The notes beneath the pieces are model-generated. The model made no database searches, was not told the DNA's origin, and saw only the letters and a program-made list of their open reading frames with translations. A program made the translations under genes and the position numbers. Positions 14,223 through 24,178 of a stretch of DNA of 64,000 nt are shown piece by piece. The stretch is from Bacteroidota bacterium (GTDB lineage: Bacteria > Bacteroidota > Bacteroidia > Bacteroidales > Prolixibacteraceae). The stretch spans positions 1-64,000 of the forward strand of contig JAJRSD010000039.1 in assembly GCA_024278975.1 (NCBI GenBank), in the 5' to 3' direction. Position 1 is the stretch's first letter; the number at the start of each line of letters is the position of its first letter.

Positions 14223-15935
14223 TTACCGAATAATAATTTTACCGGCAACTGTTTCGGTATTTCCCATAACTTTGAGGACATACTCACCTTTATTCAAATC
14301 ATCAACTCTAATACTGAACTGTTTTTGAGCAGACTTTGTACTTTTTTTAACTAATAGTTGTCCATTCATATTAAACAGTTCGTAGTGTAACCATCCATTT
14401 TCAACTCCTTCAACTGTAATTTTATCAAACTCGCGCGATACAGGGTTAGGATATATTTTCAACTTTCTGTTTGTAGGGAATAACTGACCGGTTCCTGTTG
14501 TCTGATCCACCACTTCAAATTGCAACATCATTCCACCATCTTCGTGAACAAGCATGTGGCAGTGCATCATGTACGGCACACTGTCGTTAGCAAAGTCGGT
14601 GAATTGAGTAATAAACCGTATTGTTTCCATGGGTTCAATTAATATTACATCTTTTCTGCCCTGTTCGTTCAATCCGGGTTTAATTCCATTTCGGCTGAGA
14701 ATATAAAACTGCACATCGTGAATATGAAATGGATGAGCAATTCCAGACTGATTTGTAATGCTCCAAATTTCGGTGTTATTAAAAGGAATAGAAAAATTTA
14801 TCACATCCATATCGAAATGAAGATTGTTAATCAGAAAATTCCCGTTTAATTGATTTGGTCCCATTTGAGCCGGATTAAAAGTAATATCACGAGTAATATC
14901 AGAATCATCTTCGCTGAGAGGTGTTACCGTAACCAGTTTGTTGGGTATGGTAGTAACAGCTTCTGATGTTTGCTCTTTTACATTTAGTGCGAGCAAATCG
15001 AAATTGGCTCCGTTTAACGGGTTCGGATTGTAACCGTTCAGAGTCATCATAGAACTCATTCCGGGTTGGGCAGCACCATAAATTCCGCTGGGCAATTCCG
15101 AAGCAAAACTCATTAATTTTATTTGCTGGTTTTCCAGTCCTTTTAAATCAACAAGTATCTCGGCTCTTTCGCCGGGAGCCATTCGCAAACGTGTTAACTG
15201 CACCGGTGCACTTAGTAAACCACCGTCTGATGTAATTTGATAAAATGCAAGGTTGTTACTAATCCCAATATTAAACACCCGCTGCGATGAACCGTTAAGC
15301 AAACGAAACCTGACTATTTGTGCCGGAACGTTTAAATAAGGGTTAATGGTTGCATTTACCATTGGTATATCATCAGAATTTGTTGGTACAATAATCTGGT
15401 TGTTCCCATCAAATTCTTTAGTTTGAATAACCAATGGAAAGTCATCGACACCGTATGTGCGAGGAAGTTCAAGGGCAGCTTCATCATCATCTTTTACAAT
15501 TATAAAACCGGCTACTCCTAACGAAACATGCTTGTTCGTTTTTTCGTGAAGGTGCGGGTGATACCAGTAAGTTGCAGCTTTGTCTAAAACAGTAAATTTC
15601 GGATTCCAACTTGTATCTGGTGCAATTGTTGTGTGCGGACCGCCATCGTTTGCAGCCGACACGTGCATTCCGTGCCAATGAATTGTTGTTGTATCTTCAA
15701 TATTATTGGTTACCCTAATATCAACAAAATCACCTTTATTCATTATCAATGTAGGACCAAGAATATTTCCGTTTGTACCCATCGTTGTTGTGATTTGCCC
15801 GTCGTAAAACTGTACTGTCCCATTTTGTATATTCAGTTCGAAAGATGTCCCGGAAAGTGCATCGGGAATCAATAATTTATTTTGCCCATAAACATTGATA
15901 CCTAACACTAACATTATAAAAAGTAAATATTTCAT
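14223..15935 (-). CDS. type IX-secreted multicopper oxidase (bilirubin oxidase/CueO-like)
   Basis: 570 residues with signal peptide (1-17). Three cupredoxin domains: HWHG at 86-89, YHPHLH at 125-130, HPFHIHD near 393 and HCHMLVHEDGGMM near 455, giving all ligands of the type 1, 2 and 3 coppers. The last 80 residues (KLKIYPNPVSREF to AGKIIIR) are a type A sorting domain of the type IX secretion system, so the enzyme is exported across the outer membrane and anchored or released at the surface. Oxidation of Cu(I) to less toxic Cu(II), or of phenolic substrates, by O2 is the expected activity. The upstream region 15936-16058 has no promoter I could assign. Confidence 0.9.
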   Translation of the reverse strand: MKYLLFIMLVLGINVYGQNKLLIPDALSGTSFELNIQNGTVQFYDGQITTTMGTNGNILGPTLIMNKGDFVDIRVTNNIEDTTTIHWHGMHVSAANDGGPHTTIAPDTSWNPKFTVLDKAATYWYHPHLHEKTNKHVSLGVAGFIIVKDDDEAALELPRTYGVDDFPLVIQTKEFDGNNQIIVPTNSDDIPMVNATINPYLNVPAQIVRFRLLNGSSQRVFNIGISNNLAFYQITSDGGLLSAPVQLTRLRMAPGERAEILVDLKGLENQQIKLMSFASELPSGIYGAAQPGMSSMMTLNGYNPNPLNGANFDLLALNVKEQTSEAVTTIPNKLVTVTPLSEDDSDITRDITFNPAQMGPNQLNGNFLINNLHFDMDVINFSIPFNNTEIWSITNQSGIAHPFHIHDVQFYILSRNGIKPGLNEQGRKDVILIEPMETIRFITQFTDFANDSVPYMMHCHMLVHEDGGMMLQFEVVDQTTGTGQLFPTNRKLKIYPNPVSREFDKITVEGVENGWLHYELFNMNGQLLVKKSTKSAQKQFSIRVDDLNKGEYVLKVMGNTETVAGKIIIR

Positions 15936-16058
15936 TTTTTAATTTTTTTTAAACAAATACGCCGTACTATTATCTGTATGTGCAGTATTGCCACATCTAA
16001 TACACTTGAAAAGCGTGTCTCGTTATTTATACTGTTTCTGAAGTAAATAAGATTTGCA

Positions 16059-16373
16059 CTAATCGCTCAAGCCGCAACAATCAAGGCGTTTACGACCAAA
16101 GCTTTTATTATTATCATCAGCCATTTTAGTAAGTGTCTGGCGGAATGTTTTTCTGTTAGACAACCTGATTGTTAAACCTAAAATTGCCAGTTTTTCGACA
16201 AGTTCTTTTTTGCTAATCTCGTATGGATTATAGATAAAAGACACCTTCTGCCCAACACAATTAAATTTGTCTATTCCCTGAGTAGAATTAAATTCCATTA
16301 CTAATTCATCCATCTTTTCTTCTGTTATACTTTCAATAATCCTGAAAGTTTTATACTGTAAATAATCTTCCAT
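16059..16373 (-). CDS. degenerate HMA-like small protein with C-terminal CC
   Basis: 104 residues, no signal peptide. Residues 8-72 have the strand-helix-strand pattern of an HMA domain (FRIIESITEEKMDELVMEFN, then NCVGQKVSFIYNPYEISKKE) but the MxCxxC metal site is missing. The C-terminus ends in RLDCCGLSD, which might replace it. It begins 3 bases after the end of the preceding gene, so both are in one operon. A metal-related role is inferred from fold pattern and context; no family could be named. Confidence 0.5.
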   Translation of the reverse strand: MEDYLQYKTFRIIESITEEKMDELVMEFNSTQGIDKFNCVGQKVSFIYNPYEISKKELVEKLAILGLTIRLSNRKTFRQTLTKMADDNNKSFGRKRLDCCGLSD

Positions 16374-16376
16374 GAC

Positions 16377-16913
16377 CTATTTTTTTAATGGTAACGAATA
16401 GACCAATATTTCACTATCATCTTGAAAAGCCTGCTCTGCACCTTTATAAACCAAAAGTTTACTTATGCCGTTGGATGAAGATAGTTTTAGTCGCTGACTG
16501 TTAGGAACCGTAAGTATTTTACGGCCACTTTCGTTAACAATGTTCAGAGTATATCTGACAAGAACGTTATCATCGTTGGGGTCTTCTTCAACATGAGTGT
16601 AGTTATACTCGATACTTGTATAAACCAATTCAATCTCTTTATCAGGATTAATTGTATTTTTAGAAACTAAAAGTAACTCCTCAAAATAATGGTTATTATC
16701 GAGAGGGAGTTGAATAGTTTTCCACAATGAATTATCGAGATTATAAAAATTAATCTTCTTAGATTTAGGTTCGAAATTGTAAAATTTCATTTCGCCATTT
16801 TCCAATTGAACGACTTTGAAGTTTGATTTTATAGTGCCTTCTAATTCCAACTGCGAAAAGCTTTGGAACGACACCAATAAAACAATACTAAGGAAAAGCA
16901 TAATTGTTTTCAT
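16377..16913 (-). CDS. secreted protein of unknown function
   Basis: 178 residues with Sec signal peptide (1-20, ending SFQSFSQ). The mature part is made of short beta-strand-like repeats (EMKFYNFEPKSKKINFYNLD) and may be a small beta-propeller or sandwich fragment; no cysteine-based metal site. I recognise no family. It lies between the Cus system and the surface oxidase, with 3 bases to the next gene. Confidence 0.5.
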   Translation of the reverse strand: MKTIMLFLSIVLLVSFQSFSQLELEGTIKSNFKVVQLENGEMKFYNFEPKSKKINFYNLDNSLWKTIQLPLDNNHYFEELLLVSKNTINPDKEIELVYTSIEYNYTHVEEDPNDDNVLVRYTLNIVNESGRKILTVPNSQRLKLSSSNGISKLLVYKGAEQAFQDDSEILVYSLPLKK

Positions 16914-16934
16914 AATTGTATTTTTTTAATGAAT

Positions 16935-17084
16935 TTATTTTGATTGTAAATATTTAACCGTTTCGCTTGTTGCAAGCAGAGTGGTTACGTTTCCGGTTTT
17001 TAAATAGAAAGTAGTTCTGTTTCCTTCGTTAAAATAAACCGGTTGAGAGGAAGGTTCTACAATTAGTGAACAAATTTCTTTTGC
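16935..17084 (-). pseudogene. C-terminal remnant of an AlbA_2/Schlafen-type protein
   Basis: A 49-codon open stretch on the minus strand with no ATG, preceded by an in-frame TGA and closed by TAA. It reads IVEPSSQPVYFNEGNRTTFY followed by LKTGNVTTLL and ends YLQSK. This is the pattern at the end of AlbA_2 (Schlafen-like) putative DNA-binding proteins (V-P-S-x-x-PV-x-F, Y-x-R/K-x-GN-x-T). It is the leftover of a gene replaced by island DNA, and marks a possible insertion junction just downstream of cusB. Confidence 0.5.
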
Positions 17085-17123
17085 TCAATATTATGAAACC
17101 GTATATAGAAATTATAATTACAA

Positions 17124-17157
17124 TAAGGGGGGAGGAATAACTCCTCCTTATCCCCTA
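17124..17157 (-). terminator. GC-rich hairpin at the end of the cus genes
   Basis: GGAGGA-ATAAC-TCCTCC (17131-17147) inside a longer imperfect palindrome with flanking GGGG and CCCC runs, 15-45 bases downstream of the cusB stop. There is no clear U-run, so it is only a weak candidate for a transcript end or 3' stabilising hairpin. Confidence 0.4.
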
Positions 17158-17170
17158 ATGCTAAACTAAA

Positions 17171-18994
17171 CTATTTAATTGTCTCCCTGTTTTCTCCGCA
17201 TCCCAACATTGCTTCACCGAAATACGGGTTTTTAATCTCTTCTGAGTTGCTAAACCAATAAGCTCCTTTATCTTTATCAGCCATAGGGCAATATTGGTAA
17301 TATGCTGTAATATTATCGAGTCCGAATGCTTTTAGACTTTTGTAGAATGCGATATTGAACTTTGCAAACTCACTCCTCTGTTTTTCGATATCCATTAATT
17401 TGCCCATCGCATTTGCCGATTTCTCAATTACTTTTAATTGATCCATCCATGCCATATGTGCATCGCCTTTCAGTAAGGCCATATCCACATTTTTCAGAGC
17501 TGCTGAAACATTATTTGCAGCAGTCATTACTTTATGAGCATCAGAAGTAATAAGGGCATCTTTCATAACCAGGTATTTGTTATACACTTCCGAAAGCTGC
17601 TTCTTAAATTTATCGTCAACTTTAAGTTTTTGCGGTTTTTTCTCCATTTTTGCCATCTCCTCGTCAGTCATTTTCGAGTCGCCGTTTGTGCCCATTTTCG
17701 ACATGTCGTGAGGGGTTGAACCTGCGCCTCCCGATGGGTTCATCATACTTGGTTTTCCGAGTAACTGTGCCGATGCATCAATTTTGAATACTCCGTTAGA
17801 AGCAACCTCTTCACCTTCGTTCAACCCATTGGCAACAACGTAGAAACTCCCGGTTTCCGGTCCCAGTGTTATCTCTCTGTAAATAAACGACGGGCTCTCT
17901 CTGTTCGGAACTTTTACATACACAACTGCACGTTTTCCTGTCCATAAAATAGAGGTCTTTGGTATTAATAATTGCTTGGTATCAGCTGCTATTTTCGATT
18001 GCAAAATTCCATTTACAAACATTTCAGGTTTAAACTCTAAACCGGGATTTCGCATCTCAACTCTAACTTGTGCCACTCTTGTTTTTGCATTGATAAACGG
18101 GTCGATAAAAGAGACTTTTGCCGAATATGTTTTTCCGGGTAAAGATTGAAGTGTAAACGAAACTTTGTCACCCATTTTTATCCAGGGCAAATCGGTTTCG
18201 TAAGCATCAAACATTATCCAAACCTGTGTTAAATCAATAACTTCAAAGAGTGCATTTCCCTCTTTAACATAGTCGCCAATCGATACATCGCGGCGTGTAA
18301 CTGTTCCCGAAATGGGAGATAAAAGGTCGAAATAGATACTCGGTTCTTCACTCTGTTCAATCTCATCAATCTGCGCATCTGTTAATTCCCAAAGTTTTAA
18401 TTTACTGCGGGTTGCCTTGTAAAACGACGGGCTGGAATCTTTGTATTTTGCAGCGTCTAACAACTCTTGCTTTGCCGTATTTAATGCGGGCGAATAAATT
18501 GATGCCAGTTTTTGTCCCTTTTTAACTCTCTGTCCGGTATAATTAACGTATAGCTTTTCTATTCTTCCGCCAAAACGAGCAGTAAGTTCTGCAATATTTC
18601 TTTCGTCGGGTTGTACTTTTCCTAATAATTGTACCGATTTTTCCGGTGCTCCAAAACCTACAATAAAGGTTTGCACTTCTGCCAGTTTCATTGCCGACTT
18701 GGTCATTTGAATTTCGTTAGGATCGGCCTCCTCGCCGCCGCTGGCTGATACCAGAGGAATTAAATCCATTCCGCAAATTGGGCAATCGCCCGGTTTATCT
18801 TTTTTTATCTGTGGGTGCATCGAGCAAGTCCAGATTGTTTCGTCAACACTCTCTGTTTCTGCGTGGTTATGTTCGTCGATAATTTTGTTTGACGATGAGC
18901 CGAAGAATAAATATCCTAAACCTAAACCCAATACAAGAAATATTGCAATTATCACAAAATCCCTTTTTCCTATTTTAAATATTTTTGATTTCAT
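17171..18994 (-). CDS. cusB: CusB-type periplasmic adaptor with HMBD and DUF3347 domains
   Basis: 607 residues. An N-terminal membrane anchor (about 12-30) is followed by a heavy-metal-binding domain (WTCSMHPQI then CPICGMDLIP, about 54-80). Residues 95-400 are a membrane fusion protein: barrel-sandwich hybrid, helical hairpin and beta-barrel (RRDVSIGDYVKEG, LTQVWIMFDAYE). Residues 400-470 are a Met-rich linker (PSMMNPSGG, MSKMGTNGDSKM). Residues 470-607 are a DUF3347 domain ending NPYFGEAMLGCGE. It connects the RND pump to the TolC channel and, as in CusB, would load Cu(I)/Ag(I) into the pump; the two extra metal modules extend that capacity. Confidence 0.92.
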   Translation of the reverse strand: MKSKIFKIGKRDFVIIAIFLVLGLGLGYLFFGSSSNKIIDEHNHAETESVDETIWTCSMHPQIKKDKPGDCPICGMDLIPLVSASGGEEADPNEIQMTKSAMKLAEVQTFIVGFGAPEKSVQLLGKVQPDERNIAELTARFGGRIEKLYVNYTGQRVKKGQKLASIYSPALNTAKQELLDAAKYKDSSPSFYKATRSKLKLWELTDAQIDEIEQSEEPSIYFDLLSPISGTVTRRDVSIGDYVKEGNALFEVIDLTQVWIMFDAYETDLPWIKMGDKVSFTLQSLPGKTYSAKVSFIDPFINAKTRVAQVRVEMRNPGLEFKPEMFVNGILQSKIAADTKQLLIPKTSILWTGKRAVVYVKVPNRESPSFIYREITLGPETGSFYVVANGLNEGEEVASNGVFKIDASAQLLGKPSMMNPSGGAGSTPHDMSKMGTNGDSKMTDEEMAKMEKKPQKLKVDDKFKKQLSEVYNKYLVMKDALITSDAHKVMTAANNVSAALKNVDMALLKGDAHMAWMDQLKVIEKSANAMGKLMDIEKQRSEFAKFNIAFYKSLKAFGLDNITAYYQYCPMADKDKGAYWFSNSEEIKNPYFGEAMLGCGENRETIK

Positions 18995-19007
18995 TTTATT
19001 ATTATTT

Positions 19008-20237
19008 TTAATATCCCATTAAGTAATTTATAAATGCTATTGACGCCTGTTTATCGGCCAGCGCCTTTTCGAGTTCGATAGAATATTTTAATACACTTCT
19101 ATCCATTCTTAAAATTTCCTCGAAATTTTTACCGCTGTTAGAATATTCTATTTCAAGAAGTTTAATCGTTCTTTTTGCCAAAACGGTTTGCTTTTTATAC
19201 AATGTAATTCTTCGGTCGGCATCAGAATATTCGCTATAAACTTTCTCGAACAAACTCTCTAAAACATTTATTTTATCGAGTTTTTTATCCTCTATAATTT
19301 GTTGTTGAATTATCGCTTCGTTAACCATTGCCGAATACTTTTTACGGTAAAGCGGAATGGTAATACCAACTTTCAGCATTAAAGCATCGCGCCCAACATT
19401 TGGCGATGTGCCCGATTTCCCGATTGCCGTATAATCAACCCCGAGTATTATGTTTGGCGTACCTTGCTTATTCGCTAAATTTTCGCTGTGTGCAAAGCTC
19501 TCTTTAATAAAATCCAGACTTTTTAGCTGATGATTATTTATTGTCAGACTGTCGATTATTGCTTGTCTGGAATATTGCAGATCATCTGTCCAAAGTATTT
19601 CAGGAATCTCAATATTACTGTTGTTATCAACATTTAATATGTTGTTGAATTTAACCGAGTTAACAAACCATTTGTCTTTTAACAGAGCCAGATTGTTTTC
19701 CAGGTCGTTCAATTCAAGTTCAACACGCAACTCGTCAACTCCCGAAGCAGTTCCGGATTCAATTTTTATCAGTGCCAATCGTTTAAATGTTTCAAGTATC
19801 GATATGTTTTCGAGTGTAATATCAATCCCTTTTTTGATATAGTACAAATCGTAATAGGTTGATTTGACTTCGAAAAACAGGTTTGATTTGGCATCTTCAA
19901 AATTTTCATATTTTGCTTTTGCCGCACTTATAAAAACATCCTCTTTTGCGTTCAGTGTTCCGAACCAGGGGAACATTTGGCTAAACGATAATTTTATCTG
20001 TTGCGGACCGTTTTTTGTTTCAACCGGCATAATAAAATAACCGAATGACAGTTGCGGGTCGGGCAGCGCACCTACCTGAGGCACTTTCTCTAAACTTGCA
20101 TTATACTCGTTAAATTTCGCTTTTAACGCAGGATTGTTTGCTGCTGCGGTTTCTAAATATCCGCTTAATATATTCTGGGCAAACAGTGGCCCGGTTAATA
20201 TTAAGAGTATTGACAGAATTAATATTTTATTTTTCAT
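19008..20237 (-). CDS. cusC: TolC-family outer membrane channel of the Cus system
   Basis: 409 residues from the ATG at 20237, chosen because it begins a proper signal peptide (MKNKILILSILLILTGPLFA). An upstream in-frame ATG at 20348 would put 37 hydrophilic residues in front and overlap cusA. Contains two TolC-type repeats with long helices (residues 100-390), PQVGALPDPQLSFGYFIMPV near the start and a QQQIIEDKKLDKINVLESLF helix late. It forms the outer-membrane exit duct for the CusA-CusB pump. 46 bases separate it from cusA. Confidence 0.88.
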   Translation of the reverse strand: MKNKILILSILLILTGPLFAQNILSGYLETAAANNPALKAKFNEYNASLEKVPQVGALPDPQLSFGYFIMPVETKNGPQQIKLSFSQMFPWFGTLNAKEDVFISAAKAKYENFEDAKSNLFFEVKSTYYDLYYIKKGIDITLENISILETFKRLALIKIESGTASGVDELRVELELNDLENNLALLKDKWFVNSVKFNNILNVDNNSNIEIPEILWTDDLQYSRQAIIDSLTINNHQLKSLDFIKESFAHSENLANKQGTPNIILGVDYTAIGKSGTSPNVGRDALMLKVGITIPLYRKKYSAMVNEAIIQQQIIEDKKLDKINVLESLFEKVYSEYSDADRRITLYKKQTVLAKRTIKLLEIEYSNSGKNFEEILRMDRSVLKYSIELEKALADKQASIAFINYLMGY

Positions 20238-20283
20238 CTCATTATAATTTTTGTTTTTAAAGGTATTCGATGGAACTCGCATC

Positions 20284-23200
20284 TTAATTGTCACTTTTTG
20301 CATGAAGTATTTCAATGCTCGTTTCATGGTTAACCTCCTTTTCTTCAATCGAATTCTTTTTTAACAAACTCTCTTGCCACATGCTATAAATAACAGGTAC
20401 CACAAAAATTGTAAGTGTTGCAATAAACATTCCTCCAAAAATCGGGATTGCCATTGGCACCATTATATCCGAACCTTTTCCTGTTGAAGTAAGTACCGGA
20501 AGCAGTGCTATTAAAGTTGTGGCAGTTGTCATAATTGCCGGACGAACCCGCTTGTTTCCCGCCTCCAAAATATTTGCACGAACTTCGGCCACAGTTTGCG
20601 GTGCTTTCCTGTCGAAAATTTGTTTTATGTAGGTACTTATTAATACGCCATCGTCGGTTGCAATTCCGAAGAGGGCGATAAACCCGACCCAAACAGCCAC
20701 ACTTAAATTTATGGTATCGACCTGAAAAAGGTTTTGTAAATGTAAATCGCCGATATTAAAATTCAGAAACCAGGGCTGACCATAAAGCCAAAGCATTATA
20801 AAGCCGCCCGAGAAAGCCACGATAATTCCGGAGAATATTAATGTTGCACCAATAACCGAGCGGAACTGAAAATAGAGAATCAGGAAAATAACTAATAAGG
20901 CGATGGGAATAACAACCATTAATCGTTTTGTAGCACGTATCTGGTTTTCGTAATTTCCGGTGAATTTAAAATTAACCCCCGCAGGAATTACCAACGTTCC
21001 CTCTTCAATTTTCTCGTTAAGATATTCTTGTGCATTTTCCACAACATCTACTTCGGCAAAGCCATCTTTTTTATCGAAAATTACATATCCCACAAGGAAA
21101 GTATTTTCGCTCTTAATTAATTGTGCTCCACGCGTATATTCTATTGTAGCCAATTCGCCCAGGGGCACATAAGTTCCTGAAGGTGTTGAAAGAAGCAGTT
21201 TCTTTAAATCTTCGGGATTATCTCTGAACTCGCGTGCATAACGTACACGAATTGGATATCGCTCGCGCCCTTCAACTGTTGAAGAGAGAGGCATTCCGCC
21301 CACTGCCGAACTTATATATTCCTGAAAATCTTTTATTGTTAAACCGTAGCGTGCAATGGCTTCGCGATTTATATGAATTTCGAGATATGGTTTTCCAACC
21401 ACACGGTCGGCAAAAACCGACATTTTGGAAACTCCTTTAACATCTTTAAGCAAAGTTTCTATCTGTAATCCTGTTTTTTCGATGCTCTCCAAATCGGGAC
21501 CAAAAACCTTTATTCCCATTGGTGCACGCATACCTGTTGCCAACATAACCAACCTGGTTTGTATGGGTTGCAGCTTGGGCGCCGATGTTAAACCCGGGAT
21601 ACTTGAGTTTGCAATAATTTCTGTCCAGATATCGTTTGGCGAATTTATTTTATCGCGCCACTGGCGGAAATATTCACCATCCTCGTCGGGTATTAACTCA
21701 TCTTCTTCTACAACCCTAAACCCATCTTCAGGATTATATTTCGAACCATCAGTTAATTCATAAGCTCCGTCGTTGTCTGTTTTAAAACGTACACGATGTC
21801 CTCTTGTGTCAAGAATATATTCCGATTTATAGTTAATTACGTTTTCGTACATCGAGATTGGTGCAGGGTCAAGTGCAGAATTTACACGACCCCATTTACC
21901 AACTACATTATCAACTTCGGGTATGCTGTTTACTTTTTTATCGAGTAAACGAATTACGTCAATGTTCTCTTCAACGCCCGAATGTGGCATTGTGGTCGGC
22001 ATCAATAAAAACGAACCCTCATCGAGCGATGGCATAAACTCTTTTCCGATACCCGGAAATTTTTCGTTTACCGATTGCCATGTTTCTGTTTCGGTAATAA
22101 ATTTTGGCAGAAAGCCAAATATTTTATCTGCACCTTGCCATGCTGTTATTCCAAAGATAATCACAAAAATAGGGAGCATTAAAAATTTCCATTTATTGGC
22201 AAGTGCCCACGATAAAATACGAGGATATAAATAAATTATCGAACTTAAAATTGCAAGTACAATTCCAATCATAATGGCAACAAAAAGAATATTAACAAGC
22301 TCGCTGTATTGTGCTCCAAGCGGCATCCACTCGCCTGACAGGTATTTTATTACCACCAGTAGAATTAAAGCGATATTAATAATGTTTACATATTTTTCTT
22401 TTGCTTCGGGCCATAAATACGCGAAGAAATTGTTAGCAGCATAAAGGATTATAATAACTCCGAAAAAATAATTTCCCAAAACAATCAGAGTAATTCCGGC
22501 AGCAGCTAATATAGTATTTAGATATCTGCGGATTTTTTTACCATTTACATTTATCGAAAATATTAAATGAGCTAATGTTGGTATAATTACCAGCCCGATA
22601 ATAAGAGCAGCAAGCATCACAAATGTTTTTGTAAAAGCCAACGGACGGAATAGTTTTCCCTCGGCAGCCTCCATTGCAAATACCGGCATAAAACTAATTA
22701 CCGTTGTTGCTATTGCAGTTAAAACTGCCGGTGCAACCTCGATGGTAGCACTGTAAATAACATTCATTAACCGGTTGCCTTTTGCCCCCTTGTTTTCGGG
22801 CAGCGAGGTATGCCGGATTATATTTTCCGTAAAAACCACCCCCACATCAACCATCACTCCAATTGCAATTGCAATTCCCGAAAGGGCAACAATGTTGGCA
22901 TCAACACCAAACTGACGCATCGCAATAAAAGTCATTAAAACTCCAATTGGTAATAAACTTGAAATCAGGAACGATGCCCGCAGATTGAAAACTAAAATTA
23001 AGACCACAAGAATACTGATAAGAATTTCCAGTGTCAGTGCCTCTTCGAGCGTCCCCAGTGTTTCGTGGATTAAACCCGAGCGGTCGTAAAATGGAACAAT
23101 TGTAACTTTCGAAACTGTTCCGTCTTGTAAAGTTTTAGTGGGCAAGCCGTGTGCAATCTCCTCAATTTTATCTTTTACATTATTTATAACTGCGAGAGGA

Positions 23201-24135
23201 TTTGCACCATAGCGTGCCACAACAACACCTCCAACTGCATCGGCACCGCCTTTGTCTAATCCGCCACGACGCGAAGCCGGACCAAAATTAACTCTTGCAA
23301 CATCTCTTATTCTGATTGGAACATTGTTTCTAACGGTAACCACCGATTCTTCGAGGTCTTCCAAAGATTTAACATAACCCAAAGCACGAATTAAATATTC
23401 AGCTTTGTTAAATTCAATTGTTCTTGCTCCAACATCGAGGTTCGATTTTTTTACAGCACTAATTATCTGACTGATTGAAACACCCTGTGCTTTCATCGCA
23501 ATCGGATCAATATCAACCTGGTACTCTTTAATATAGCCTCCAATTGAAGCTACTTCGGAAACACCCTTTGCAGAGGTTAGCGCATATTTTACATAAAAGT
23601 CTTGTATCGAGCGCAGCTCTTGCGGATCCCAGCTTCCTGCCGGTTTCCCATTTTTATCGCGCCCCTCGAGAGTGTACCAATAAACCTGTCCGAGAGCTGT
23701 TGCATCAGGTCCCAGCGATGGTGTTACACCGTCGGGCAGAGTACCTGCCGGCAACGAATTTAGTTTTTCAAGTATTCGGCTTCGGCTCCAGTAAAATTCT
23801 ATCTCCTCATCAAAAATTATATAGATACTCGACACACCAAAAATTGAATTACTTCGGATGGTTTTTACACCAGGGATTCCCAGCAAGGCAGTTGTTAACG
23901 GATACGAAACCTGATCTTCGATATCTTGCGGCGAACGACCTGTCCACTCGGTATAAACTATTTGCTGATTTTCGCCAATATCCGGTATTGCATCAACCGG
24001 AACCGGGTCGCTTGGTAAAATACCTGTTTCCCAGCCAAATGGCGAAGTTACAACTCCCCACGCTATAAATACCGTCAGCAGAAGCAGTGTAACCAGCTTA
24101 TTCTCCAGGAAAAATTTTATTGTTTTGTTTAGCAT
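20284..24135 (-). CDS. cusA: CusA/CzcA-family heavy-metal RND efflux pump
   Basis: 1283 residues. Proton-driven pump in the inner membrane exporting Cu(I)/Ag(I) or divalent metals to the TolC channel. Features: first membrane segment near 12-28, PDIGENQQIVYTEWTGRSPQ in the first periplasmic loop, central membrane bundle (about 350-540), second bundle at the end (about 1060-1260). GIAIAIGVMVDVGVVFTENI carries the acidic residues of the proton relay. It is longer than the usual 1030-1050 because of an added hydrophobic stretch (about 550-640) and a hydrophilic insert in the second porter loop (near 770-830); both are seen in Bacteroidota relatives. Order cusA-cusC-cusB in one operon headed by the DUF302 gene. 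Confidence 0.93.
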   Translation of the reverse strand: MLNKTIKFFLENKLVTLLLLTVFIAWGVVTSPFGWETGILPSDPVPVDAIPDIGENQQIVYTEWTGRSPQDIEDQVSYPLTTALLGIPGVKTIRSNSIFGVSSIYIIFDEEIEFYWSRSRILEKLNSLPAGTLPDGVTPSLGPDATALGQVYWYTLEGRDKNGKPAGSWDPQELRSIQDFYVKYALTSAKGVSEVASIGGYIKEYQVDIDPIAMKAQGVSISQIISAVKKSNLDVGARTIEFNKAEYLIRALGYVKSLEDLEESVVTVRNNVPIRIRDVARVNFGPASRRGGLDKGGADAVGGVVVARYGANPLAVINNVKDKIEEIAHGLPTKTLQDGTVSKVTIVPFYDRSGLIHETLGTLEEALTLEILISILVVLILVFNLRASFLISSLLPIGVLMTFIAMRQFGVDANIVALSGIAIAIGVMVDVGVVFTENIIRHTSLPENKGAKGNRLMNVIYSATIEVAPAVLTAIATTVISFMPVFAMEAAEGKLFRPLAFTKTFVMLAALIIGLVIIPTLAHLIFSINVNGKKIRRYLNTILAAAGITLIVLGNYFFGVIIILYAANNFFAYLWPEAKEKYVNIINIALILLVVIKYLSGEWMPLGAQYSELVNILFVAIMIGIVLAILSSIIYLYPRILSWALANKWKFLMLPIFVIIFGITAWQGADKIFGFLPKFITETETWQSVNEKFPGIGKEFMPSLDEGSFLLMPTTMPHSGVEENIDVIRLLDKKVNSIPEVDNVVGKWGRVNSALDPAPISMYENVINYKSEYILDTRGHRVRFKTDNDGAYELTDGSKYNPEDGFRVVEEDELIPDEDGEYFRQWRDKINSPNDIWTEIIANSSIPGLTSAPKLQPIQTRLVMLATGMRAPMGIKVFGPDLESIEKTGLQIETLLKDVKGVSKMSVFADRVVGKPYLEIHINREAIARYGLTIKDFQEYISSAVGGMPLSSTVEGRERYPIRVRYAREFRDNPEDLKKLLLSTPSGTYVPLGELATIEYTRGAQLIKSENTFLVGYVIFDKKDGFAEVDVVENAQEYLNEKIEEGTLVIPAGVNFKFTGNYENQIRATKRLMVVIPIALLVIFLILYFQFRSVIGATLIFSGIIVAFSGGFIMLWLYGQPWFLNFNIGDLHLQNLFQVDTINLSVAVWVGFIALFGIATDDGVLISTYIKQIFDRKAPQTVAEVRANILEAGNKRVRPAIMTTATTLIALLPVLTSTGKGSDIMVPMAIPIFGGMFIATLTIFVVPVIYSMWQESLLKKNSIEEKEVNHETSIEILHAKSDN

Positions 24136-24178
24136 TATTATATGTATTTAATTGTTATATACTACAATTTATATCGGT

